From assembly GCA_910578735.1 (NCBI GenBank), contig CAJTSQ010000010.1, positions 5,211 to 69,210 on the forward strand: a DNA stretch of 64,000 bases, read 5' to 3'. This document shows, piece by piece, positions 1-7,383 of the stretch. The stretch comes from an uncultured Oscillospiraceae bacterium. GTDB taxonomy: Bacteria; Bacillota; Clostridia; Oscillospirales; Oscillospiraceae. The position numbers and the translations under genes are program-made. The notes beneath the pieces were generated by a model that saw only the letters and a program-made list of their open reading frames with translations, was not told the DNA's origin and made no database searches. Position 1 is the first letter of the stretch. Each line of letters starts with the position of its first letter.

Positions 1-41
1 CTTTATGGCGGTTTTGAAATTGGATGAGGAATAAGAAAAAA

Positions 42-70
42 GGGGAGCCGGTTTTATGAATCGGCTCCCC
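42..70. terminator. Hairpin terminator near the left edge
   Basis: A 9-bp GC-rich inverted repeat (GGGGAGCCG / CGGCTCCCC) has an A-run on its left side, so it reads as a good terminator on the minus strand and a weaker one on the plus strand. It probably closes a gene that lies mostly left of the window. The first 34 bases hold stop codons in all three plus frames, so the frame of that gene cannot be fixed. Confidence 0.55.
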
Positions 71-127
71 TGCGCATATTTTACCGGCCTGTCCCATACC
101 ATGTAGGGAGAGGGGGCGGCGTAATTG

Positions 128-1171
128 GTGCGAGGGGACAAGGAGCGGGCCGGGAGGGCCCGCATGGTGGTGAGTACTGCGCTGGTTTTGACGGCGATTT
201 TATTTTTCCTGCCCGTTTTGGTGCTCCGGGGAGAGCCGGTCTATCAGCGGGAGGAGGGCGGAGAGCTGCCCGGCGGGGAGAGCGTTCTGCCCATCAGCCC
301 CATTTCCTCCGCAGCGCCCGCCGGAACCCGTGACAGGGGGCGGGCGGTCCGCCTGCTCACCAAGGAGGGGACAGTGGAGGAGCTGACCATGGAGGAGTAT
401 CTGTGGGGAGTTGTGGCGGCGGAGATGCCCGCCTCCTTTGAGGAGGAGGCCCTGAAGGCCCAGGCCTGCGCCGCCCGAACCTACACCGCCGTCCTGCAAA
501 ACGGCACCAGGCACCCGGAGGCCGACATCTGCGGCGACAGCAGCTGCTGTCAGGCCTACGTCACGCGCTCAGCCGCCGAGGCCCGCTGGGGGCTGAACGC
601 CCGGGAGTACAGGGAGAAAATCGACCGGGCGGTGACCCAGACAGACGGGCTGGGCGTCCTCTATGAGGGCAAGCCCATCCAGGCCCTGTTTTTCTCCTCC
701 GCCGCCGGGAAGACGGTGGATGCGGTGGAGGTGTGGGGCAATCCGGTGGCCTACCTGAAGAGTGTGGACAGCCCCGAGGGGGAGGAGGTGCCCAACTACC
801 GGACCCAGACTGTCCTGAGTCCGGAGGAGGTAAAGGCCCTCGTCCTGGAGGCCTACCCCGGAGCGGACCTGACCGGCGCCCCCTCCAGCTGGTTTGGAGA
901 GGCCAGCCGCAACGAGGGGGGCGGGGTGATCTCCGTGCCATTGGGAGGCGTTACTCTCACCGGAGGGCAGGTTCGTTCCCTGTTCTCCCTGCGCTCCGCC
1001 AGTTTCACTGTGGCCTGGGACGGCAGCCAGTTCACCTTCGATGTGACCGGCTATGGCCACGGGGTGGGGATGAGCCAGTACGGGGCCAACACCATGGCAA
1101 AAAACGGCAGCTCCTTTCGGGATATCCTCACCTGGTACTACACCGGGGCGGAAGTTGGAGAGCTGTGGTAG
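128..1171 (+). CDS. spoIID: SpoIID/LytB-domain protein (stage II sporulation protein D-like)
   Basis: SpoIID is a membrane-anchored lytic transglycosylase that, with SpoIIP, remodels peptidoglycan during forespore engulfment. After a short basic N-terminus there is one hydrophobic segment (about residues 14-36). The SpoIID domain follows, with the typical MEEYLWGVVAAEMPASF stretch, whose glutamate in AAEMPA matches the catalytic position of the family, and ends with the conserved YGHGVGMSQYGAN motif. The length of about 347 residues is normal. The start is uncertain: TTG at 125, GTG at 128 and ATG at 164 are in frame, and the purine-rich AGGGAGAGGGGG at about 104-116 favours 125 or 128. A terminator follows at once, so it appears to be transcribed alone or as the last gene of an upstream unit. 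Confidence 0.85.
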   Translation: MRGDKERAGRARMVVSTALVLTAILFFLPVLVLRGEPVYQREEGGELPGGESVLPISPISSAAPAGTRDRGRAVRLLTKEGTVEELTMEEYLWGVVAAEMPASFEEEALKAQACAARTYTAVLQNGTRHPEADICGDSSCCQAYVTRSAAEARWGLNAREYREKIDRAVTQTDGLGVLYEGKPIQALFFSSAAGKTVDAVEVWGNPVAYLKSVDSPEGEEVPNYRTQTVLSPEEVKALVLEAYPGADLTGAPSSWFGEASRNEGGGVISVPLGGVTLTGGQVRSLFSLRSASFTVAWDGSQFTFDVTGYGHGVGMSQYGANTMAKNGSSFRDILTWYYTGAEVGELW

Positions 1172-1197
1172 GGGCGGCCTTTGGCCGTCCTTTTTTT
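1172..1197 (+). terminator. Intrinsic terminator after spoIID-like gene
   Basis: An 8-bp stem (GGGCGGCC / GGCCGTCC, one G-T pair) with a TTT loop is followed by seven T residues, directly behind the stop codon. Confidence 0.8.
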
Positions 1198-1249
1198 CCG
1201 CTCTGGAATAAAATTTCAAAAAACCCTCCATTTCAAATGTGAATAATTC

Positions 1250-1278
1250 TTGACAGAAAAGCTCTTTGCCTTTACAAT
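1250..1278 (+). promoter_or_regulatory. Sigma-A promoter of rny
   Basis: TTGACA and TACAAT are separated by exactly 17 bp. Transcription would start near 1285 and leave a leader of about 180 nt before rny. Confidence 0.85.
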
Positions 1279-1323
1279 GCTAAGTGGACAAATATGAAAA
1301 ACCTGTGGGGATGTTTTTCAGTT

Positions 1324-1432
1324 GCCGCAGGGGAGGCAGGCAGCCCGCCTGTCCGGCTCCTTGCGGCCTTTTACTGCAAGCCTGTGCCGGGATACATGCC
1401 CGCCGGCAGGCACCGCGGCGGTCCGCCGCGGC
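1324..1432 (+). promoter_or_regulatory. Structured 5' leader of rny (three hairpins)
   Basis: Three successive inverted repeats fill the leader: 1324-1367 (GCCGCA...TGCGGC with inner pairing, then CTTTT, so terminator-like), about 1380-1411 (GCCTG...CCGGC with AGGC), and 1414-1432 (a perfect CCGCGGCGG / CCGCCGCGG pair). The Shine-Dalgarno sequence lies a few bases further on. I do not recognise a known riboswitch class here. Confidence 0.5.
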
Positions 1433-1464
1433 CACGAAAAAATTTGGAGGTGTAACAAGACCTA

Positions 1465-3018
1465 ATGGACCCAATTTTAGCAGTCATCGGCATAATCGCT
1501 GCGCTGGTGATCGGAGCTTTCGGCGGCGCCCTGTTCGGCTGGAACCGGCGGAAGGCCACGGCGGAGCGGGAGATCAAGTCCGCCGAGGACGAGGCCACCC
1601 GCATTGTCAACGAGGCCTATAAGAGCGCTGAGAGCAAAAAGCGTGAGGCACTGGTAGAGGCCAAGGAGGAGATTCTCAAGGCCAAGAACGAGCACGAGAA
1701 AGAGGTTAAAGACCGTCGTTCCGAGCTCCAGCGCCAGGAGAACCGCCTGCAGCAGAAGGAGGAGAACCTGGACCGCAAGATGGAGAACATCGAGCGGAAG
1801 GAGGAACAGCTGTCTGCCAGGCTGGCCAAGCTGGACGCCACCCAGGCCGAGGCCGAGGCCCTGAAGCAGAAGCAGGTGGACGAGCTGGAGCGTATCTCCG
1901 GCTACACTGCAGAGGAGGCCAAGAACTATCTGCTCAAGCAGCTGGAGGAGGACGTGATCCACGAGTCGGCCATGAAGATCAAAGAGATCGAGGCCCGGTA
2001 CAAGGATGAGGCGGACACCAAGGCCCGGGAAATTCTCTCCCTGGCCATCCAGCGCTGCGCCGCCGACCATGTGGCGGAAGCCACTGTCTCTGTAGTTCCG
2101 CTGCCCAATGACGACATGAAGGGCCGCATCATCGGCCGGGAGGGCCGGAATATCCGCACCCTGGAGACCCTTACCGGGGTGGACCTGATTATCGACGATA
2201 CCCCTGAGGCCATCACTGTCTCCTGCTTCGACCCCGTCCGCCGGGAGATCGCCCGGCTGGCCCTGGAGAAGCTGATCTTGGATGGCCGTATCCATCCCGC
2301 CCGCATTGAGGAGATGGTGGAGAAGGCCAAGCGGGAGGTGGACATGGTCATCAAGGCCGAGGGCGAGCGGGCCATCTTTGAGACCAACGTCCACGGCCTG
2401 CATCCCGAGCTGGTCAAGCTGCTGGGCCGGATGCGCTACCGCACCAGCTACGGGCAGAACGTGCTCAACCACTCCATCGAGGTGTCCCACCTGGCGGGGC
2501 TGCTGGCGGCCGAGATCGGCGCCAACGTCACCGAGGCCAAGCGGGCCGGGCTGCTCCACGACCTGGGCAAGTCCATCGACCACGAGGTGGAGGGCTCCCA
2601 TGTACAGATCGGCGTGGAGCTGGCCCGGAAGTACCGGGAGAGCGAGAACATCATCCACGCCATCCACGCCCACCACAACGATGTGGAGCCCAGGACGGTG
2701 GTGGCCTGCCTGGTACAGGCGGCCGACGCCATCTCCGCCGCCCGCCCCGGCGCCCGGCGGGAGAATTTGGAGAACTATATCAAGCGGCTGGAGACCCTGG
2801 AGGAGATTACTTCCTCCTTCAACGGGGTGGAGAAGTCCTTCGCCATCCAGGCCGGCCGCGAGGTGCGCATCATGATTAAGCCCGAGGTTATCAGCGAGGA
2901 CCAGATGGTCCTCCTGGCCCGTGAGATCGCCAAGAAGATCGAGGACGAGCTGGAGTACCCCGGCCAGATCAAGGTCCACCTTCTGCGGGAGACCAAGGCC
3001 ATTGAATACGCCAAATAG
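1465..3018 (+). CDS. rny: Ribonuclease Y
   Basis: RNase Y is the membrane-anchored endoribonuclease that starts mRNA decay in many Gram-positive bacteria. The 517 residues show the family order: an N-terminal membrane helix (about residues 4-25), a long charged coiled coil (about 30-200), a KH RNA-binding domain with GRIIGREGRN near residue 218, and an HD hydrolase domain with LLHDLGKSID near residue 362. The ATG is preceded by GGAGGTG at correct spacing. The gene is single, between its own promoter with a structured leader and a strong terminator, which suggests control at the leader. Confidence 0.97.
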   Translation: MDPILAVIGIIAALVIGAFGGALFGWNRRKATAEREIKSAEDEATRIVNEAYKSAESKKREALVEAKEEILKAKNEHEKEVKDRRSELQRQENRLQQKEENLDRKMENIERKEEQLSARLAKLDATQAEAEALKQKQVDELERISGYTAEEAKNYLLKQLEEDVIHESAMKIKEIEARYKDEADTKAREILSLAIQRCAADHVAEATVSVVPLPNDDMKGRIIGREGRNIRTLETLTGVDLIIDDTPEAITVSCFDPVRREIARLALEKLILDGRIHPARIEEMVEKAKREVDMVIKAEGERAIFETNVHGLHPELVKLLGRMRYRTSYGQNVLNHSIEVSHLAGLLAAEIGANVTEAKRAGLLHDLGKSIDHEVEGSHVQIGVELARKYRESENIIHAIHAHHNDVEPRTVVACLVQAADAISAARPGARRENLENYIKRLETLEEITSSFNGVEKSFAIQAGREVRIMIKPEVISEDQMVLLAREIAKKIEDELEYPGQIKVHLLRETKAIEYAK

Positions 3019-3027
3019 ACAAAATAA

Positions 3028-3064
3028 AACCCCGGAACGCCCCCCAAGCGTTCCGGGGTTTTTT
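3028..3064 (+). terminator. Intrinsic terminator after rny
   Basis: A 13-bp perfect stem (AACCCCGGAACGC with GCGTTCCGGGGTT) is followed by TTTT. A-rich sequence on the left lets it also act on the minus strand, behind nothing obvious. Confidence 0.9.
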
Positions 3065-3108
3065 CGGGAATGGTTTGTCATCCGCCCGCTTTTAAGGGGG
3101 GCTTTTGC

Positions 3109-3441
3109 CTATTCCCGCTGATTCTGCTTCTGAAAAAACTGCACCTGATTATGGACGGCCTCCTGCTGGTCGCGGTACAGGGTGCGGAATGTCTCCATAA
3201 ATCGGCGCTCCGCTTCGTTCAGTCGTATTGGCGGGATAGGTTCGTCACTAAGACCGACTAGGTAATCCATACTTAGGCCGGTGCGCTTTGCAAACTTTAC
3301 AAGTACATCCACAGATATCGTACTTCGCCCTGTTAAATAATTGCTCAATACCGCCTCTGTCACATGAAATTCCTTTGCCAAAACTTTTTGGCGAATATCA
3401 TGGTCAGTAATCCACTCTTTCATTCTGGCCTCGTAGGTCAT
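3109..3441 (-). CDS. XRE-family HTH transcriptional regulator
   Basis: This 110-residue DNA-binding protein has a Cro/CI-type helix-turn-helix in its first 75 residues (KVLAKEFHVTEAVLSNYLTG, then VDVLVKFAKRTGLSMDYLVG), and a short charged C-terminal helix rich in Gln and Arg. The reading frame stays open further upstream to 3489, but ATG at 3441 is chosen because GAGGTG lies just before it and the longer N-terminus would be hydrophobic and atypical. The gene stands alone between two terminators; its DNA and upstream region are more AT-rich than the surroundings. Its target is unknown; autoregulation through the AT-rich upstream region is plausible. Confidence 0.85.
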   Translation of the reverse strand: MTYEARMKEWITDHDIRQKVLAKEFHVTEAVLSNYLTGRSTISVDVLVKFAKRTGLSMDYLVGLSDEPIPPIRLNEAERRFMETFRTLYRDQQEAVHNQVQFFQKQNQRE

Positions 3442-3576
3442 AATCTCACACCTCAAGACCAGTATTATCAAAATATAAATTAGAAACACAAAAATTATTA
3501 AATATTAAATTTTTATTTTAATTCTTGATAATTCGACAAAAACGATTATTAAATATGCTATTATCTATTTGCGGAC

Positions 3577-3605
3577 AAAAAAAGAGCGCCGCATCTGCGG
3601 CGCTC
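3577..3605 (-). terminator. Terminator of gap
   Basis: On the minus strand a GAGCGCCGC / GCGGCGCTC stem with a short loop is followed by seven T residues, directly downstream of gap. Confidence 0.9.
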
Positions 3606-3621
3606 CGGAAGGGAGGCGAAA

Positions 3622-4632
3622 TTACTTGTGGTCGACGGAGTACATGTGCTTGATGAGCTCCAGAACCTTGTTGGAGTAGCCGATCTCGTTGTCGTACCAG
3701 GAGACGACCTTCACGAAGGTGTCGGTCAGGGCGATGCCGGCGTCCTTGTCGAAGATGGAGGTGCGGGGGTCGCCCAGGAAGTCGGAGGAGACGACGGCGT
3801 CCTCAGTGTAGCCCAGGATGCCCTTCAGCTCGCCCTCGGCGGCCTTCTTCATGGCGGCGCAGATCTCCTCGTACTTGGCGGGCTTGGCCAGGTTGACGGT
3901 CAGGTCCACCACGGACACGTCCAGGGTGGGCACGCGCATGGACATACCGGTCAGCTTGCCGTTCAGCTCGGGGATAACCTTGCCGACCGCCTTGGCGGCG
4001 CCGGTGGAGGAGGGGATGATGTTGCCGGCAGCAGCGCGGCCGCCGCGCCAATCCTTCAGGGAGGGGCCGTCAACGGTCTTCTGGGTGGCGGTGGTGGAGT
4101 GAACGGTGGTCATCAGGCCGTCGGTGATGCCCCAGTTGTCGTTCAGCACCTTGGCGATGGGGGCCAGGCAGTTGGTGGTGCAGGAGGCGTTGGACACGAA
4201 GTTCATGTCGGAGGTGTACTTGTCCAGGTTGACGCCGCAGACGAACATGGGGGTGTCGTCCTTGGAGGGAGCGGACATGATGACCTTCTTGGCGCCGGCA
4301 TCCAGATGGCCCTGGCTCTTCTCCTTGGTCAGGAACAGGCCGGTGGACTCCACAACATACTCAGCGCCCAGCTTGGCCCAGGGCAGGTCAGCGGGGGAGC
4401 GCTCGGCGGAGATGGGAATCTCGTGGCCGTTGACAATGATGGAGGTCTCGGTGGAGCTGATCTCAGCGTTGCAGATGCCGTGCATCGTGTCGTACTTCAG
4501 CATATAGGCCAGGTAGTCAGCGGGGCATAGGTCGTTGATCCCCACGATCTCGATCTCGGGGTGGTTCAGGCTGGCGCGGAATACCATGCGGCCGATACGG
4601 CCAAAACCATTGATGCCAACTTTGATGCTCAT
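3622..4632 (-). CDS. gap: Type I glyceraldehyde-3-phosphate dehydrogenase
   Basis: This is the glycolytic enzyme that converts glyceraldehyde-3-phosphate to 1,3-bisphosphoglycerate with NAD. The 336 residues match the family. They begin with the Rossmann motif INGFGRIGR, carry Asp34 (NAD preference), the catalytic Cys151 in SNASCTTNC and the partner His in TTVHSTTATQK. The start ATG has AAGGAG nine bases upstream. A TATAAT-like box lies at 4697-4702 on the same strand, without a clear -35. The gene is monocistronic, with its own terminator. Codon use is strongly biased, as expected for a highly expressed gene. Confidence 0.97.
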   Translation of the reverse strand: MSIKVGINGFGRIGRMVFRASLNHPEIEIVGINDLCPADYLAYMLKYDTMHGICNAEISSTETSIIVNGHEIPISAERSPADLPWAKLGAEYVVESTGLFLTKEKSQGHLDAGAKKVIMSAPSKDDTPMFVCGVNLDKYTSDMNFVSNASCTTNCLAPIAKVLNDNWGITDGLMTTVHSTTATQKTVDGPSLKDWRGGRAAAGNIIPSSTGAAKAVGKVIPELNGKLTGMSMRVPTLDVSVVDLTVNLAKPAKYEEICAAMKKAAEGELKGILGYTEDAVVSSDFLGDPRTSIFDKDAGIALTDTFVKVVSWYDNEIGYSNKVLELIKHMYSVDHK

Positions 4633-4872
4633 GTTGCATAACTCCTTTTTTTATTCAAATATCCGCAGCGGACCTGCGGGTTTTGGTAGCTTCCATATTA
4701 TATCCCAAGTCCCTTCCTTTTCCTAGTGTGTTTTTTCATAGATTTCCAAAAAATTTTCCTGAAAAATTCGCCATAGAGCAAGAGAAAGCCCCCTTTTTCC
4801 CCGGCGCGGGGCTGTTTTGTGTGAGCCTGCCGCCGTGCCGGCTCTTTTTTCGACCGAGCTCGACATTTTCTA

Positions 4873-4901
4873 TTGTCGCCCTGGGAAATATTTGCTATAC
4901 T
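4873..4901 (+). promoter_or_regulatory. Promoter of the PAS/HATPase gene
   Basis: TTGTCG and TATACT are spaced by 17 bp, and TGC directly before TATACT makes it an extended -10. It predicts a start near 4908 and supports the ATG at 5010 rather than the far upstream open frame. Confidence 0.6.
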
Positions 4902-5009
4902 GTTGCTTGTGTTATCGCCCAGACTTTGGCATATGCTATGAGGCGGAAAAAACAGGGGGCTTCCCTGATCCCGGGGCGGAGGGATTCTTCCGCCAGTGAG
5001 GAGTGTTCT

Positions 5010-6041
5010 ATGCTCGATTCAATACAGGCCCTGCTGGACGGGTTTCCCGATGGTGTGATCCAGGTCAGGGACGGCGTGGTGCTGGCCGCCAACGCCAGGG
5101 CCCGGCGCAGCCTGCCCTGGCTGGAGCCCGGGACGCCCATTCCCCAGGAGATTGTCCTGGCCCCGCAGGGGGCGGGCCGGTTCAGCGCGGAGGGCGTCTG
5201 CTATACCTACAGTTGTGGACTGGCCGGCGAGGACCAGGTGGTCATCTTCCGCCCTGTGGAGCGGGCTGCCCTGACCCCCCGGCAGCTGGAGGGGGTGCTT
5301 CGCCAGCTGCGGACCCTGCTGGGCGAGATTTTGGCCGAGGTGGGCCCCGCCACTGCCAACCCCGGGGACCAGGTGCCCCCGGACGCCTTTGGCAAGAGCT
5401 TTCACCGGCTGTTCCGCCTGCTGGACAATTTGGAGTATATGCGGCAGGCGGAGGAGAAGCAGGCCTTCTGCCCGGTGACGATGGACCTGGACGGCCTCTG
5501 CCGCCACGTGACGGACAGCGCCTACCCCCTGCTGCGGGAGGCCGGGGTTGTTCTGGAGTATGAGAGCGCGGTGCGGGGCCTGCTCATCCCCGGCGACCCC
5601 GCGCTGCTGCAAAAGATGCTGCTGGGCCTGATTGCCAACGCCGCCCGGGCGGTGGGCGAGGGCCGGGTGGTGCTGGACCTGCGGGGCCGGGGGGGACGGG
5701 CCATCCTCACCGTGTCGGACAACGGTCCCCTGCCCGACAGGCGGCAGCTGGCCGCCCTGCTGGAGGAGGGGGACTGGGCGGATATCCCCCAGCCGGGCCA
5801 GGGGGCCGGGCTGGGCCTGGCCATTATCCGGGACATCGTCAGACGGCACGAGGGCACTGTGCTGGTGGACTTGGGTCAGGCCACCCCCAGCCTTGTGGTC
5901 TCCCTGCCCACCGGACCGATGGACAGCCGGATCAGGGTGCGCACCAGCTCCCTGCAGCGGGACGGGGGCCTGAACCCTGTGCTGGTGGAGCTGTCCGACG
6001 TACTCCCCGCCGGCGCGTTCAGCCTGGAGGGGCTGGATTAG
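5010..6041 (+). CDS. Soluble PAS/HATPase protein, histidine-kinase-like
   Basis: The 343-residue protein has an N-terminal PAS-like segment (DGVIQVRDGVVLAANARA, about residues 15-45), a helical region, and a C-terminal HATPase_c domain with the N-box (GLIANAARAV), G1 (VSDNGP) and G2 (GAGLGLAII) motifs. There is no membrane segment, so it should be cytosolic. The helix that normally holds the phospho-accepting histidine (LTPRQLEGVLRQLRTLLGEI) contains no His; a later His in KSFHRLFRLLDNLEYM is off the usual position. No response regulator is next to it. The frame is open back to 4683, but ATG 5010 has GAGGAG at the right distance. It may be a sensor with an unusual output or a sporulation-type kinase relative. 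Confidence 0.75.
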   Translation: MLDSIQALLDGFPDGVIQVRDGVVLAANARARRSLPWLEPGTPIPQEIVLAPQGAGRFSAEGVCYTYSCGLAGEDQVVIFRPVERAALTPRQLEGVLRQLRTLLGEILAEVGPATANPGDQVPPDAFGKSFHRLFRLLDNLEYMRQAEEKQAFCPVTMDLDGLCRHVTDSAYPLLREAGVVLEYESAVRGLLIPGDPALLQKMLLGLIANAARAVGEGRVVLDLRGRGGRAILTVSDNGPLPDRRQLAALLEEGDWADIPQPGQGAGLGLAIIRDIVRRHEGTVLVDLGQATPSLVVSLPTGPMDSRIRVRTSSLQRDGGLNPVLVELSDVLPAGAFSLEGLD

Positions 6042-6081
6042 AGAAAATGGGGCCCTGAATGGGGCCCTGAGAAAATTTTTC

Positions 6082-6109
6082 TTGACATTTCTCCCGATTC
6101 AGGTATAAT
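6082..6109 (+). promoter_or_regulatory. Promoter of rpsF-ssb-rpsR
   Basis: TTGACA and TATAAT are spaced by 16 bp, predicting transcription from near 6116. Confidence 0.85.
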
Positions 6110-6149
6110 AATTGAGCCCGTCTTCGTGAGCGGAGGCGGGATAATCCTT

Positions 6150-6172
6150 GCTCCCGGCCGGAAGCCGGGGGC
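6150..6172 (+). promoter_or_regulatory. Leader hairpin before rpsF
   Basis: A 9-bp stem (GCTCCCGGC / GCCGGGGGC) with a CGGAA loop lies in the roughly 80-nt leader, just before the rpsF ribosome binding site. Leaders of S6-S18 operons are known to bind the S6:S18 complex; whether this hairpin is that element was not tested. Confidence 0.35.
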
Positions 6173-6198
6173 CATATGTCCATAAGGAGGTGCGAAAC

Positions 6199-6495
6199 AT
6201 GGCAAAAATCAACGCGAACTATGAGGCTCTGTATATCCTGAAGCCCGACCTGAGCGAGGAGCAGACCGCCGCTCTGGTGGAGCGGTTCAAGGGCGTAGTG
6301 GAGGCCAACGGAACGGTGTCCGAGGTCAACGAGTGGGGCAAGCGCCGGCTGGCCTACCCCATCCAGGACCTGATGGAGGGCTACTATGTGCTGATGACCT
6401 TCACCGCCGCCGCCGCCGTCCCCGCTGAGCTGGACCGTATTTTCCGGATCACCGACGGCGTGATGCGCTCTATGATCGTCTGCAAGGACGAGTAA
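6199..6495 (+). CDS. rpsF: 30S ribosomal protein S6
   Basis: S6 is a small-subunit protein that pairs with S18 on the central domain of 16S rRNA. The 98 residues show the family's start (NYEALYILKPDLSEEQ) and the WGKRRLAYPI motif. The start is ATG 6199, because AAGGAGGTG precedes it; the frame is open further upstream. The gene leads the classic rpsF-ssb-rpsR operon, with ssb 13 nt behind it. Confidence 0.96.
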   Translation: MAKINANYEALYILKPDLSEEQTAALVERFKGVVEANGTVSEVNEWGKRRLAYPIQDLMEGYYVLMTFTAAAAVPAELDRIFRITDGVMRSMIVCKDE

Positions 6496-6508
6496 GGGGG
6501 AGCGGCAT

Positions 6509-7003
6509 GTGCTGAACAAAATTTTTATTATGGGCCGCCTCACCCGGGACCCCGAGCTGCGGCGCACCCAGACCGGCACTCCGGTGGCCTCCTTCACCCT
6601 GGCCGTTGACCGGGATTTTCGGGACAAAGCCACCGGCGAGCGCGCCACCGATTTCATCGACGTGGTGGCCTGGCGCCAAACCGCCGAGTTTGTCAGCCGC
6701 TACTTCTCCAAGGGCCGTTCGGCCGTGGTAGAGGGCCGGCTCCAGATTCGGGACTGGACCGACAAGGAGGGCGGCAAGCGCCGCTCCGCCGAGGTCATCG
6801 CGGACAACATCTATTTTGGCGATTCCAAGCGGGACGGTGACGGCGGGGGGAGCTATTCCACCGGCTATCACCAGGGCGGTCAGGGCGGCGGCTATCCCGC
6901 ACCCCAGCCCCCCGCAGACCCCTTCGGCGGCTACGGCGCCCCCCCTGCGGACGGCGACCAGTTTGCTGAACTCGCTACTGACGACGGCGACCTGCCGTTT
7001 TGA
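6509..7003 (+). CDS. ssb: Single-stranded DNA-binding protein
   Basis: SSB coats single-stranded DNA in replication and repair. The 164 residues have an OB-fold (KIFIMGRLTRDPELR... at the start, FIDVVAWRQTAEFV in the middle), a Gly/Pro/Gln-rich flexible linker from about residue 112, and the acidic DDGDLPF tip used to recruit partner proteins. Translation starts at GTG with AAGGGGGAG upstream. It sits between rpsF and rpsR, as in most Gram-positive bacteria. Confidence 0.96.
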   Translation: MLNKIFIMGRLTRDPELRRTQTGTPVASFTLAVDRDFRDKATGERATDFIDVVAWRQTAEFVSRYFSKGRSAVVEGRLQIRDWTDKEGGKRRSAEVIADNIYFGDSKRDGDGGGSYSTGYHQGGQGGGYPAPQPPADPFGGYGAPPADGDQFAELATDDGDLPF

Positions 7004-7040
7004 CTTTGACCGATAACGGTTTCAAAAGGAGGTAAATTCC

Positions 7041-7286
7041 ATGGCTATGGAACGGGATAACAGAGCTCCCCGCGGCCGCAAGCGCCGCAAGGTCTGCGCT
7101 TTCTGCGCGGATAAGGTGGAGCAGATCGACTATAAAGACGCCGCCAAGCTGCGCCGGTTCACGTCCGAGCGGGCCAAAATCCTGCCCCGCCGCACCACCG
7201 GCACCTGCGCCATGCATCAGCGCCAGCTGACCGAGGCCATCAAGCGGGCCCGTCAGGTTGCCCTGCTGCCCTACGTCACCGATTAA
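7041..7286 (+). CDS. rpsR: 30S ribosomal protein S18
   Basis: S18 binds next to S6 on the small subunit. The 81 residues hold the family core (KVEQIDYKDAAKLRRF, then RRTTGTCAMHQRQL). Two Cys in KVCAFCADK together with the later Cys in GTCAMHQR resemble the zinc-binding form of S18. A strong AAAGGAGG precedes the ATG, and a terminator ends the operon. Confidence 0.97.
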   Translation: MAMERDNRAPRGRKRRKVCAFCADKVEQIDYKDAAKLRRFTSERAKILPRRTTGTCAMHQRQLTEAIKRARQVALLPYVTD

Positions 7287-7298
7287 TCAGTGAAAAAA

Positions 7299-7331
7299 AG
7301 CGCCTGTTTGCTGTGCAAGCAGGCGCTTTTT
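7299..7331 (+). terminator. Terminator of the rpsF operon
   Basis: An AAGCGCCTG...CAGGCGCTT stem with a short loop is followed by a T-run, 12 bases after rpsR. Confidence 0.85.
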
Positions 7332-7383
7332 GTACCTTGCCCCTGAACGGGGGGATTTTTGATGCGCAAAGGAGGCCAAAACA

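Noticed and set aside
1477..3081. Minus-strand open frame of 534 codons opposite rny
   Set aside because: Leu/Gly/Val-rich shadow frame caused by GC bias; the plus strand is RNase Y.
4683..5009. N-terminal extension of the PAS/HATPase protein
   Set aside because: The upstream frame overlaps the gap promoter side and the extended -10 promoter at 4873-4901; ATG 5010 has a proper ribosome binding site.
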